From Promicromonospora sp049532985 (GTDB lineage: Bacteria; Actinomycetota; Actinomycetes; Actinomycetales; Cellulomonadaceae), in the NCBI RefSeq assembly GCF_049532985.1, contig NZ_CP186693.1, positions 434,001-498,000 of the forward strand: DNA of 64,000 bases, written 5' to 3'. Position 1 is the first letter of the stretch, and each line of letters opens with the position of its first letter. The notes beneath the pieces were generated by a model. The model ran no database searches and was not told where the DNA came from. It worked only from the letters and a program-made list of their open reading frames with translations. A program made the translations under genes and the position numbers. Of the stretch, positions 41,409 to 49,298 are shown in pieces.

Positions 41409-41449
41409 GGCGGCGACGTGGCAGCCGCCGTGGGTGCCGCGTCGCCGCC
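41409..41449 (+). other. Leader hairpin before the isomerase gene
   Basis: A two-part stem, 10 bp perfect (GGCGGCGACG with CGTCGCCGCC) plus 4 bp (GGCA/TGCC) after a T/G pair, with an 11-base loop, ends 21 bases before the start codon. It could terminate readthrough from the upstream operon or sit in the leader downstream of operator copy 2. Confidence 0.5.
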
Positions 41450-41470
41450 ATACCGAACGAAGGGGTTCTT

Positions 41471-42208
41471 ATGCCGACACCATCCGTACAGCTCTACTCC
41501 GTCCGGGACGCGGTCGCGGAAGACCTGGACGGCGCCGTCGCACGCCTGGCCCGGATCGGGCTCCGGCGCGTCGAGCCGTACGCCTTCCACGAGCGCACCG
41601 CGGAGTACGGGCGTGCGCTCGCCGCGACGGGCCTGACGGCGCCGTCCGGGCACGCGCCCGTCCTGACGTCGGACACGCCCGAGGCGATCTTCGACGCCGC
41701 GGCCGAGCTCGGGATGACAACGGTGATCGACCCGTTCCTGCCGGCCGAGCTGTGGCAGACAGCCGACCAGGTGGCGCGGCTCGCGGAGCGGGTCAACGGG
41801 CTGGCAGGTCTTGCGTCCGACAGAGGGCTGGAGCTCGGCTACCACAACCACGCGTGGGAGCTGAGCACCCGTCTGGACGGCCGCCACGCGCTGGAGGTCT
41901 TCGTCGGGCACCTCGCGCCCGAGGTGGTGCTGGAGGTGGACACCTACTGGGCGGCCGTCGGGGGAGCGGACACGCCGGCCCTGCTGCGGGAGCTGGGCGA
42001 CCGGGTGCGGCTCATCCACGTCAAGGACGGCACGCTCGACGGTGACGTGGACCGGCAGGAGCCCGCGGGCTCCGGCGACGTGGACGTCCCGGCCATCCTC
42101 GCCGCAGCCCCGGCGGCGACCCGCGTCATCGAGTTCGACGCCTACGCCGGCGACGTGTTCGACGGCATCGCACGGTCGCTGGCCTGGCTGACGGAGCACG
42201 ACCGATGA
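41471..42208 (+). CDS. Sugar phosphate isomerase/epimerase (xylose isomerase-like TIM barrel)
   Basis: A 245-residue protein of the AP-endonuclease-2/xylose-isomerase-like barrel family (IolE, hydroxypyruvate isomerase and relatives). Metal-ligand motifs are present: GYHNHAWEL, LEVDTYWAAVGG and HVKDGTLDGD near the C-terminal end of the barrel. It begins MPTPSVQLYSVRDAV, usual for the group. AAGGGG upstream is the ribosome site. It overlaps the dehydrogenase gene by four bases. With a Gfo/Idh partner it probably interconverts an oxidised sugar or keto-inositol-like intermediate. Confidence 0.87.
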   Translation: MPTPSVQLYSVRDAVAEDLDGAVARLARIGLRRVEPYAFHERTAEYGRALAATGLTAPSGHAPVLTSDTPEAIFDAAAELGMTTVIDPFLPAELWQTADQVARLAERVNGLAGLASDRGLELGYHNHAWELSTRLDGRHALEVFVGHLAPEVVLEVDTYWAAVGGADTPALLRELGDRVRLIHVKDGTLDGDVDRQEPAGSGDVDVPAILAAAPAATRVIEFDAYAGDVFDGIARSLAWLTEHDR

Positions 42209-43305
42209 CCGCGCCGGCCGGTGTCGGCGTCATCGGGGCGGGCAACATCTCGACGCAGTACCTGGAGAACCTGACCCGGTACGCCGACGTCGAGGTGCGG
42301 TTCGTCGCGGACCTCGACCTCGCACGGGCGGCGGCCCAGGCCGAGGCGTACGGCGTGCCGGCGTCGGGGACGGTGGACGAGCTGCTGGCGCGCGACGACG
42401 TCGACGTGGTCGTGAACCTCACGGTCCCCGCGGTGCACGCCGACGTGGGGCACCGGATCCTCGCCGCCGGGAAGCACGTGTGGAGCGAGAAGCCGCTCGC
42501 CCTCGACGCTCCGGCGGCCGCCGCCCTGCTCGCCGACGCGCAGGCGCGCGGCCTGCGCGTCGCGTGCGCCCCGGACACGGTGCTGGGCGCGGGCCTCCAG
42601 ACGGCGCTGCGGGCGATCGCACGCGGCGACATCGGGGAGCCGCTCACGGCGACGACGATGTTCCACGTGCCCGGCCCGGAGTCGTGGCACCCGAGCCCCG
42701 GTTTCCTGTTCGCGCGCGGTGCGGGCCCGCTGTTCGACATGGGCCCCTACTACGTGACCACGCTCGTGCACGTGCTCGGCTCCGCGACCCGGGTGCAGGC
42801 GGTGGCCTCCACCTCACGCACGAGGCGGGTCATCGGCAGCGGTCCGCGGGCGGGCGAGGTGTTCGACGTCGAGGTGCCCACCCACCACGCCGCGCTGATC
42901 GAGTTCGGGCCGGGGCGGTCCGCACAGTCGACGTTCTCGTTCCAGCACGCCCTGCCCCGGTCGGGGTTCGTGGAGGTCAACGGCACCGAGGGCACCATCG
43001 TGCTGCCCGACCCGAACGGGTTCGACGGCGACTCGGCCCTGTGGCGGTACGGCTCCGAGGAGCCGACGGTGCTGCCCGCGCAGGGCGCGGGGTACGGCCG
43101 CGGCGCCGGCGTCGTCGACCTGGTGCGCTCGGTCCGCGACGGCCGCGCCGAGCACGCCTCGGGAGCTCTGGCGGCGCACGTCCTCGACGTCCTGCTCGCC
43201 GTCCGGGACGCGGCCGAGACCGGGCAGGCGGTGGAGGTCGCCTCCGCCGTCGCACCGGTCGCCCCGCTCCCGGAAGGCTGGGACCCGGCGGAGGCGACGG
43301 GGTAG
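42205..43305 (+). CDS. Gfo/Idh/MocA-family oxidoreductase
   Basis: A 366-residue NAD(P)-dependent sugar dehydrogenase. The N-terminal Rossmann fold has GVIGAGNISTQYL, and the family signature EKPLALD contains the catalytic Lys. The GFO/IDH C-terminal beta-sheet domain contains GAGPLFDMGPYYVTTLVHVLG, the equivalent of the GGxxxDxGxH segment but with Tyr-Tyr at the usual His position. The ATG overlaps the isomerase stop. Its product could be a 3-keto or lactone form of a sugar handled by the isomerase. Substrate unknown. Confidence 0.88.
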   Translation: MTAPAGVGVIGAGNISTQYLENLTRYADVEVRFVADLDLARAAAQAEAYGVPASGTVDELLARDDVDVVVNLTVPAVHADVGHRILAAGKHVWSEKPLALDAPAAAALLADAQARGLRVACAPDTVLGAGLQTALRAIARGDIGEPLTATTMFHVPGPESWHPSPGFLFARGAGPLFDMGPYYVTTLVHVLGSATRVQAVASTSRTRRVIGSGPRAGEVFDVEVPTHHAALIEFGPGRSAQSTFSFQHALPRSGFVEVNGTEGTIVLPDPNGFDGDSALWRYGSEEPTVLPAQGAGYGRGAGVVDLVRSVRDGRAEHASGALAAHVLDVLLAVRDAAETGQAVEVASAVAPVAPLPEGWDPAEATG

Positions 43306-43315
43306 CGCGCGCGGC

Positions 43316-43951
43316 TCACACGTCGGGCCCGCGGCTCGGCAGCAGCCGCTCCAGCAGCGCCAGCGACCGGCGGACGTCCACGGCGTCGGGGTCGAGCAGC
43401 CACTGCAGCTGGAGCCCGTCCGACGCCGCCGCGACCAGCGCGGCGGCGTCGTCCGGGTCGACGTCGGCCGCGATCGTGCCCGCCGCCTGCCCGGCCCGGA
43501 CCCGTCCGGCAAGGTCCGTGCGCACCCGGCGGAACCGCTCCCGCACGAACTCGCGCGTCTCGGGGTGCTGCTGCGCCTGCAGGGCGTCGGTCGTGAGCGT
43601 CGCGTACAGCTCGACCAGGCCCGGGATCGAGCGGTTCCGCTCGGCGCTGCGCTCCATCATCGCCACCGCCGAGACCTCCTGCGGCGCCGACGGCAGGTGG
43701 GCCGTGGCGTCGCGCACCGTGGCCTCGTGCGCCCGGTAGACCTCGACCAGCAGCTCGTCGCGGTTCGCGAAGTAGTAGCGCAGCGCCGCGTGCGAGACCC
43801 CGATCGCCTCGCCGATCGCACGCAGGGACGCTCCCACCCCGCGCTCGGCGAACACGGCGATGGCGCTCGCGAGGATCTGCGCGCGCCGCTCGGGGGCCTT
43901 GCGGTACGACCGCGCCCGGTCTGCCGTGTCGCCGTTCACCATGGGGGCCAT
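43316..43951 (-). CDS. TetR-family transcriptional regulator
   Basis: A 211-residue repressor. The HTH is in RRAQILASAIAVFAERGVGASLRAIGEAIGVSHAALRYYFANRDELL, and the C-terminal ligand domain is helical and divergent, as usual. The open frame extends upstream into the neighbour, but the sensible starts are the ATGs at 43951 (MAPMVNG) and 43942. A 13-bp direct repeat touches the first of these, so if that repeat is the operator, the 43942 start is equally plausible. Divergent from the F420-type reductase gene, which it probably represses. Confidence 0.88.
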   Translation of the reverse strand: MAPMVNGDTADRARSYRKAPERRAQILASAIAVFAERGVGASLRAIGEAIGVSHAALRYYFANRDELLVEVYRAHEATVRDATAHLPSAPQEVSAVAMMERSAERNRSIPGLVELYATLTTDALQAQQHPETREFVRERFRRVRTDLAGRVRAGQAAGTIAADVDPDDAAALVAAASDGLQLQWLLDPDAVDVRRSLALLERLLPSRGPDV

Positions 43952-43975
43952 CGTACGAACGGATCGTACGAACGG
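43950..43975. promoter_or_regulatory. TetR operator: 13-bp perfect direct repeat
   Basis: ATCGTACGAACGG occurs twice back to back (43950-43962, 43963-43975), each containing the palindrome CGTACG. It lies in the 79-bp gap between the divergent TetR and reductase genes. Two adjacent CGTACG dyads 13 bp apart could bind two TetR dimers. Confidence 0.6.
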
Positions 43976-44030
43976 ACGGGACGGCGGGAGCGGGCGGAAT
44001 GCCGGGCGACCGCCCGGGGTTGCCGACCGT

Positions 44031-44672
44031 ATGAGCACATTCGGCATCATCGGAGCAGGAAACATCGGCAGCCAGGTCGCCCGCGTGGTGATCGCGCAGG
44101 GTCACGAGGTGGTGATCGCCAACTCCCGCGGGCCGGAGACGCTCGCCGGTCTCGTCGAGGAGCTCGGGCCACGGGCCCGCGCGGCCACGGCCCAGGAGGC
44201 GGCCGAGGCGGCGGACGTCGCCGTCGTCTCCGTCCCGCTCAAGGCCTACCGTGACATCCCGGTGGAGCCGCTGGCCGGCAAGATCGTGCTCGACACCAAC
44301 AACTACTACTGGGAGCGCGACGGCCACGTCGAGGCGCTCGACCGCGGCGAGGCGACCACCGCGGGCCTGCTGCAGGAGCACCTGCCCACGTCGAAGGTCG
44401 TGAAGGCGTTCAACCAGATCGTCGCGGCGAGCATCACCACCGACGGCACGCCCGCCGGGACGGAGGACCGCCGGGCCCTGGCCACCGCGAGCGACTACCC
44501 GGAGGCCGTCGAGCTGGTCACCCGGATCTACGACGAGGCGGGCTTCGACACCGTCAGCGCCGGCCCGCTCAGCGAGTCGTGGCGCTTCGAGCGCGACCGC
44601 CCGGCGTACGTCTCCCGGCAGAACGCCGAGGAGCTGCGGGAGAACCTGACCAAGGCGCAGCGGGTCCTCTGA
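44031..44672 (+). CDS. NADPH-dependent F420 reductase-like dinucleotide-binding protein
   Basis: A 213-residue protein with an N-terminal Rossmann motif GIIGAGNIGSQVARVVIAQGHEVVIANSRGPETL, including the SR pair that recognises the NADP phosphate. LDTNNYYWERDG and VVKAFNQIVA are characteristic of the F420:NADPH oxidoreductase-like family. The first frame start that makes sense is ATG 44031; the upstream open frame lies in the intergenic and TetR region. Control by a divergent TetR suggests a stress or xenobiotic role. Whether it uses F420 or only NADP cannot be told from sequence. Confidence 0.87.
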   Translation: MSTFGIIGAGNIGSQVARVVIAQGHEVVIANSRGPETLAGLVEELGPRARAATAQEAAEAADVAVVSVPLKAYRDIPVEPLAGKIVLDTNNYYWERDGHVEALDRGEATTAGLLQEHLPTSKVVKAFNQIVAASITTDGTPAGTEDRRALATASDYPEAVELVTRIYDEAGFDTVSAGPLSESWRFERDRPAYVSRQNAEELRENLTKAQRVL

Positions 44673-44685
44673 CCGCGCCCGGGGC

Positions 44686-45222
44686 CTAGGCCCCGAACGC
44701 CTCCTGCGCGACCGGCTCCCACGCACGCCAGGTGCGCAGCCGGTCGGCGTAGATCTGCTCGACGTCGGCCAGCGGCTTGCCGAGGAAGACGTGCAGCGGC
44801 GGCTCGGGTGCGTCGGTGATGCGCAGCAGCGCATCGCGGGTCGCACGCGGGTCCCCGAGCGCGAACTCCGGCGCCGTGGCGACGCGCACCTCGGCGTAGT
44901 CCGGGTGCTCGGCGCTGACGCGCAGGCCCGGACGCCCCCCTCGCTGGTGACCTGGAGGATCTCCGTACCCGGCGTTGTTCACGACCACGTCGAGGCACCC
45001 CATCCGCTCGACGGCGTGCTCCACGGCGCCGAGGACGGCGGCCCGGTCGGTGACGTCGAGCGCGATCGGCACGAAGGCGTCGCCGTACGCCTGGCTCAGG
45101 GGTTCGAGCGCGCGCACGTCGCGGGCGGTGGCGGCGACGTGGTCCCCGCGGTCGAGCGCGGCCTCGGCCCACTCGCGGCCGAGCCCTCGGGATGCTCCGG
45201 TGATGAACCATGTGGTGTGCAT
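44686..45222 (-). pseudogene. Decayed short-chain dehydrogenase with two internal deletions
   Basis: The 178-codon frame starts as a normal SDR (MHTTWFITGASRGLG at 1-15, NNAGYG at 82-87) and ends as one (VSAEHPDYAEVRVA...ADRLRTWRAWEPVAQ). The middle is missing. Between them, in another frame (44925-44963), the sequence encodes EILQVTSEGGVRA, the strand-5 motif that should come about 45 residues later. Two deletions, one shifting and one restoring the frame, therefore removed roughly 45 and 85 residues, including the catalytic YxxxK. Normal relatives are about 275 residues. The product would lack activity. It is divergent from a LysR gene that may once have controlled it. Confidence 0.8.
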
Positions 45223-45310
45223 GCCTCCATCGTGCGGCGGCGCCAGCCATTCCACCAGCGACTCTTTCGCACGCAAGACATGACCGAACGGCATGGCTCA
45301 TGATGGGCCC

Positions 45311-46210
45311 ATGGCTGAGCTCACCGTCACCGCGCTGCGCGTGGTCCACGCCGTGGTCGGCACCGGGTCCTTCACCGCGGCGGCCGACCTGCTCGGGTAC
45401 ACCCAGTCCGCCGTCTCCCGCCAGGTCGCGGCGGCCGAGTCCGCGGCAGGCGCGGCGCTGTTCGTGCGCGGTGCGCGCGGCGTGGCGCCGACCCCGGCGG
45501 GTGCGCTGGTGGCGCGCCGCGCCGCCGTGGTGCTCGCCGAGCTCGACGCCGTGGGCACGGACCTGGCGGGGCTCGCCGACCCGCTCGGCGGCCGCGTGGT
45601 GCTGGGTGCGTTCCCCACGGCGGCGTGGGTCCTCGCGCCGCGCGCCGTCGCGGCCGTGCGGCAGCGGCACTCCGGCGTGACCGTGCAGCTGCACGAGGCG
45701 TCGACCCCGGCGCAGCTGCGCGCCCTGCGGTCGGGCCGCCTCGACGTCGCGGTCATCGGCATGGGCGCCGACCTGCCCGCCTACGACCTGGACGGGCTGC
45801 GCCGCGACCATCTCGTGGACGGCCGGTCCCTGGTGGCGGTGTCGCGGGAGCACCGGTTCGCGGGGCGCGACCAGGTCCCGGTCGCGGAGCTGGCCGACGA
45901 GGAGTGGGTGGTCGGCACGGGGCTGCGCGGCGACCCGCAGTTCGGGGCCTGGCCCACCCTGCTCCGGCCCCGGGTCGCGTACACGGCGCGCGAGTGGCTC
46001 GCCCGGCTCGGGCTGGTCGCCGCCGGGCTGGGCATCACGACGCTGCCCGAGCTCGCCGCCCCCGGCCTGCCGGCCGACGTCGTCACCGTCCGCGTCGACG
46101 ACCCCGCCTGGCTCGGCCGGGCGGCGGTGGCCGTCACCCGGGCCGACCGGTCCGCCGCGGTGGACGCGGTCGTGGCCGTGCTCCGCGAGGTCGCCCGCGG
46201 GCTGCGCTGA
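45311..46210 (+). CDS. LysR-family transcriptional regulator
   Basis: A 299-residue regulator. The HTH is LTVTALRVVHAVVGTGSFTAAADLLGYTQSAVSRQVAAAES, and the effector domain begins near residue 90 (GGRVVLGAFPTAAWVLAPRAVAAVRQRHSGV). I use the ATG at 45311; an in-frame GTG at 45293 is possible. It is divergent from the decayed SDR gene 88 bp away, the usual LysR-target layout, so the target is probably now non-functional. Confidence 0.9.
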   Translation: MAELTVTALRVVHAVVGTGSFTAAADLLGYTQSAVSRQVAAAESAAGAALFVRGARGVAPTPAGALVARRAAVVLAELDAVGTDLAGLADPLGGRVVLGAFPTAAWVLAPRAVAAVRQRHSGVTVQLHEASTPAQLRALRSGRLDVAVIGMGADLPAYDLDGLRRDHLVDGRSLVAVSREHRFAGRDQVPVAELADEEWVVGTGLRGDPQFGAWPTLLRPRVAYTAREWLARLGLVAAGLGITTLPELAAPGLPADVVTVRVDDPAWLGRAAVAVTRADRSAAVDAVVAVLREVARGLR

Positions 46211-46233
46211 CCACGGTCGGATAACCTCCGAGG

Positions 46234-46989
46234 ATGCCCTCCCGCGCCGACGATCCCTGGTCCGCCGTCGCCGACGACTGGGGCCGGTACTGGGGCTCCT
46301 TCGCGCGGCCCGTGTGGGAGCCCCTGCTGCGAGCCGCCCGGATCGGCGCCGGGTCGCGGGTGCTCGACGTCGGCTGCGGCAGCGGCGAGCTCCTGGAGCA
46401 CCTGCAGGACCAGGGCGCTCAGGCCCACGGCGTGGACCCGGCGCGCCGCATGGTCGAGCTCGCGCGGGCGCGCGCCGTGGGCGCGGACGTCCGGCGTGGC
46501 GACTTCGAGCACCTGCCGTTCGAGGGCGGCCGCCTCGACGCGGTGCTCGCCGTGAACGCCTTCCAGTTCGCGGCGGAGCCGGACGACGCCCTGGCCGAGG
46601 CGGCCCGCGTGCTGGTGCCCGGCGGCGTGCTCGGCCTGGCCGGGTGGGCCGAGCGTGCGCGGAACGACCTCGACGCGCTGAACGCCGCGCTCGCCGAGGC
46701 CGACGGCGAGGAGCCGCCCGAGGACGGCCCGCTGCGGGTCGAGGGCGGGCTCGCGGCCGTGCTCGGCGACGCGGGCTGGACGGTGCTCGACGAGGGGGTG
46801 ACGTCGGTGCCGTGGGTGGTCCGCGACGGTACGGACCTGGTGCGCGGCATCCTGTTCGGGGAGTCGCCCGCGACCGTCGAGGAGCTCGCCCCGGTGATCC
46901 TGGGTGCGGCCGCGCCGTTCCGGCGCCCGGACGGCAGCTACCGCCTGGTCAACGCGTTCCGCTGGGCCGTGGCACGCCGGCCTTCCTGA
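46234..46989 (+). CDS. Class I SAM-dependent methyltransferase
   Basis: A 251-residue enzyme. SAM-binding motif I is VLDVGCGSGELLEHL, the acidic post-I residue is in VDPARRMV, and motif II-like AVLAVNAFQFAAEPDDALAEAARVLVPGG is present, all typical of the UbiE/Methyltransf_11 type. The acceptor is not predictable. Its stop codon coincides with the Zur-like box before the CobW gene. It lies 23 bp after lysR on the same strand but with no clear functional tie. Confidence 0.88.
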   Translation: MPSRADDPWSAVADDWGRYWGSFARPVWEPLLRAARIGAGSRVLDVGCGSGELLEHLQDQGAQAHGVDPARRMVELARARAVGADVRRGDFEHLPFEGGRLDAVLAVNAFQFAAEPDDALAEAARVLVPGGVLGLAGWAERARNDLDALNAALAEADGEEPPEDGPLRVEGGLAAVLGDAGWTVLDEGVTSVPWVVRDGTDLVRGILFGESPATVEELAPVILGAAAPFRRPDGSYRLVNAFRWAVARRPS

Positions 46990-47001
46990 GAACGGTTATC
47001 A
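46987..47001. promoter_or_regulatory. Zur-like operator before the CobW-type GTPase
   Basis: TGAGAACGGTTATCA is a 7-1-7 palindrome with one mismatched pair, resembling the TGAnAAC-GTTnTCA form of Fur-family zinc-uptake (Zur) boxes. It lies 47 bp before the GTPase start. Zur control of COG0523 GTPases is well documented in other bacteria; here it rests on this one site. Confidence 0.55.
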
Positions 47002-47048
47002 TCCTGGCGGTGCCGTGACGGCGCCGTCGGACCACCGGGAGGAGCACC

Positions 47049-48065
47049 GTGCGCGGACGCGTACCCGTCGTGACGCTGACCGGGCACCTGGGCGCGGGCA
47101 AGACCACCCTGCTCAACCACCTGCTGCAGCAGCCGGGCGCGCGGGTCGGCGTGGTGGTGAACGACTTCGGGACCGTCAACGTCGACGCGGGCCTGGTCAC
47201 CGGCCAGGTCGACGAGCCGGCGTCGATCGCGGGCGGCTGCCTGTGCTGCCTGCCCGACGCCGGCGGCCTCGACGACGCGCTGGAGAAGCTCACGCACCCC
47301 CGCCTGGGGCTCGACGTGGTGCTCGTGGAGGCGAGCGGCATCGCGGACCCGGTGACCCTGTCGCGCCTGATCCGGTTCAGCGGCGTCGAGCGGGTGCGCC
47401 CCGGGGGAGTGGTCGACGTCGTGGACGCCGTGGAGCACTTCGGCACCGTGGACCGCGGCGGTGCGCCGCCCGCGCGGTACGCGGTGACGTCGCTCGTCGT
47501 GGTCAACAAGACGGACCGGCTGCCTGCCGCGGAGCGGGAGCGCACGCTCGCGCGCATCGAGGCTCGCGTGCGGGAGCGCAACCCCGCGGCCCAGGTGGTC
47601 CGCACGTCGCACGGGCGCGTGGACCCGGCCCTGGTCTACGACGCCGCCTCCACGCAGGACCCGCCCGACCAGCTCCCGCTGGCGGCGCTGCTGCGCGACG
47701 CCCGGGCGCACGACCACGAGCATGCCGACGCCGTGACGGTCGCGGCGCCCGGTCCGGTCCGCCCGGGCCTGCTGGTCGACCTCCTGGAGGATCCCCCGGC
47801 GGGCGCCTACCGGATCAAGGGCCGGGTCACGGTCGACACCGGGCGCAGCCTGCGCGGCTACGTCGTCAACGTGGTGGGCCGCTCGGTGCACGTGGCGAGT
47901 GCCGCCGGACGAGGCGACGGCGGCCTGGGCGAGCTCGTCGCGATCGGCATGCACCTTGAGGTGGGCCAGGTGCGGGCGCGCCTGGAACGCGCCCTGACAC
48001 CCGCCGAGCGGCCCGACGCCGCGGGCTTCGCCCGGCTCCAGCGCTACCGGCGGCTGAGCGACTGA
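47049..48065 (+). CDS. CobW/COG0523-family zinc metallochaperone GTPase
   Basis: A 338-residue G3E GTPase. Walker A is GHLGAGKTTLL, the metal-binding CxCC motif is in GGCLCCLP, Walker B-like LVEASGIADP follows, and NKTD is the guanine-specificity loop. A His/Asp-rich segment HDHEHAD lies in the linker before the C-terminal CobW domain (RIKGRVTVDTGRSLRGYVVNVVG). It is predicted to move zinc to client proteins during scarcity, which suits the Zur-like box upstream. The start is GTG with GGGAGGAG upstream. It differs from true CobW in lacking any cobalamin neighbours. Confidence 0.9.
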   Translation: MRGRVPVVTLTGHLGAGKTTLLNHLLQQPGARVGVVVNDFGTVNVDAGLVTGQVDEPASIAGGCLCCLPDAGGLDDALEKLTHPRLGLDVVLVEASGIADPVTLSRLIRFSGVERVRPGGVVDVVDAVEHFGTVDRGGAPPARYAVTSLVVVNKTDRLPAAERERTLARIEARVRERNPAAQVVRTSHGRVDPALVYDAASTQDPPDQLPLAALLRDARAHDHEHADAVTVAAPGPVRPGLLVDLLEDPPAGAYRIKGRVTVDTGRSLRGYVVNVVGRSVHVASAAGRGDGGLGELVAIGMHLEVGQVRARLERALTPAERPDAAGFARLQRYRRLSD

Positions 48066-48103
48066 GCACGTGCGGCTCGCCGGGGAGCCTAGGGTGGGTC
48101 CAC

Positions 48104-49294
48104 GTGAACCGCATGCCTGCCCCGGCCAGCCCGAACCAGCCGATCCTGCGGGTACCGGGAGTGCGGCCCCTGGTGTTCCTGTCGCTCCTCGGCTTCGCGG
48201 GGTACGCGCTCCTGCTGCCGACGGCGCCCCTGTGGGCCGTGCACGGCGGCGCCGACGAGGGCGGTGCGGGGCTCGTGAACGCCGTGCTCATGCTGGCCAC
48301 GGTGCTGTTCCAGACCACGGTGCCGTGGGCGCTGCGCCGCGTGGGCTGGCGCACGACGCTGGTGGCCGGCGTGCTGCTGCTCGGCCTGCCGTCGCTCGCG
48401 CTCGTGCTCACCGACCAGCTCGGCTGGATCCTGGCTGCCTCCGCCGTGCGCGGCGCGGGGTTCGCGATCGTGACGGTGTGCGGTGCGACAGCGATCGCCG
48501 AGCTCGTCGACGCCGCGCGCCGGGGCCGGGCGATCGGCGTCTACGGACTCGCGGTGGCCGCCCCGCAGGTGCTGCTCACGCCGAGCGCGGCCTGGATCGC
48601 CGGGAGCGTCGACTTCCGGGTCGTCTTCGTCGCCGGCGCCCTGCCCGCCCTGGCGGTGCCGTTCGCGGTCGCCCTCGGCCGGCGTCTCGACGCCACCCCC
48701 GGCCACGCGCCCGCAGCCGGGGGCCGGGCGGCACCCCGGGCGCGGACCCTGCTGGCCCTCGCCCTGCCCTCGGTCGTGCTGCTCGCGGTGACGACGCCGG
48801 GCGGCGCGCTGCTGACGTTCGCCCCGCAGCTCGGCCACGGTGCCGTCGCGGCGATGGCCGGCCTGCTCGGGCTGACGACCGCCGCCGCGCTGTCGCGGTG
48901 GCTCGTCGGGGGCCTGGCCGACCGGTACGGACCCGGCCGGTTCGTGCCGCCGCTGCTCGTGCTGTGCGCCGGCGGTCTCGCGCTGTGCGCGTGGGCGCTC
49001 ACGGGCAGCGGTCCGGGCGCTGCCGGGCTGGTCGCGGGCATGACGCTCGTCGGCGTCTCGTACGGCAGCCTCCAGAACCTGACCCTGGTCACGGCGTTCG
49101 CCGCGGTGCCCGACCGCGACCGCAGCCTGGCCAGCGCGGTGTGGAACATCGGCTTCGATGCGGGGACCGGGCTCGGATCCCTGGTCGTCGGCTTCGTCGC
49201 GGCCGGGGCCGGCTTCTCCGTCGGCCTGCTGACCACCGCCGCGCTGTGCGTGGTGGTCGCCGGGTGCGCGGTGGCGGGCCGGCGGAGAAGCTAG
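48104..49294 (+). CDS. MFS transporter
   Basis: A 396-residue membrane protein with about 12 hydrophobic segments. The loop between TM2 and TM3 reads WALRRVGWRTTLVAG, and the TM8-9 region includes LVGGLADRYGPGRFVPP, a motif-A-like repeat. GTG 48104 or ATG 48113 could be the start. It follows the GTPase by 38 bp and converges on the glycosyltransferase with only four bases between stops. Cargo unknown. An efflux role is more likely than uptake, given the absence of catabolic genes. Confidence 0.85.
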   Translation: MNRMPAPASPNQPILRVPGVRPLVFLSLLGFAGYALLLPTAPLWAVHGGADEGGAGLVNAVLMLATVLFQTTVPWALRRVGWRTTLVAGVLLLGLPSLALVLTDQLGWILAASAVRGAGFAIVTVCGATAIAELVDAARRGRAIGVYGLAVAAPQVLLTPSAAWIAGSVDFRVVFVAGALPALAVPFAVALGRRLDATPGHAPAAGGRAAPRARTLLALALPSVVLLAVTTPGGALLTFAPQLGHGAVAAMAGLLGLTTAAALSRWLVGGLADRYGPGRFVPPLLVLCAGGLALCAWALTGSGPGAAGLVAGMTLVGVSYGSLQNLTLVTAFAAVPDRDRSLASAVWNIGFDAGTGLGSLVVGFVAAGAGFSVGLLTTAALCVVVAGCAVAGRRRS

Positions 49295-49298
49295 GCCG

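Noticed and set aside
43952..44065. Longer N-terminus for the TetR regulator
   Set aside because: The open frame runs across the intergenic operator and into the divergent reductase gene; starts at 43951 or 43942 give a normal TetR length.
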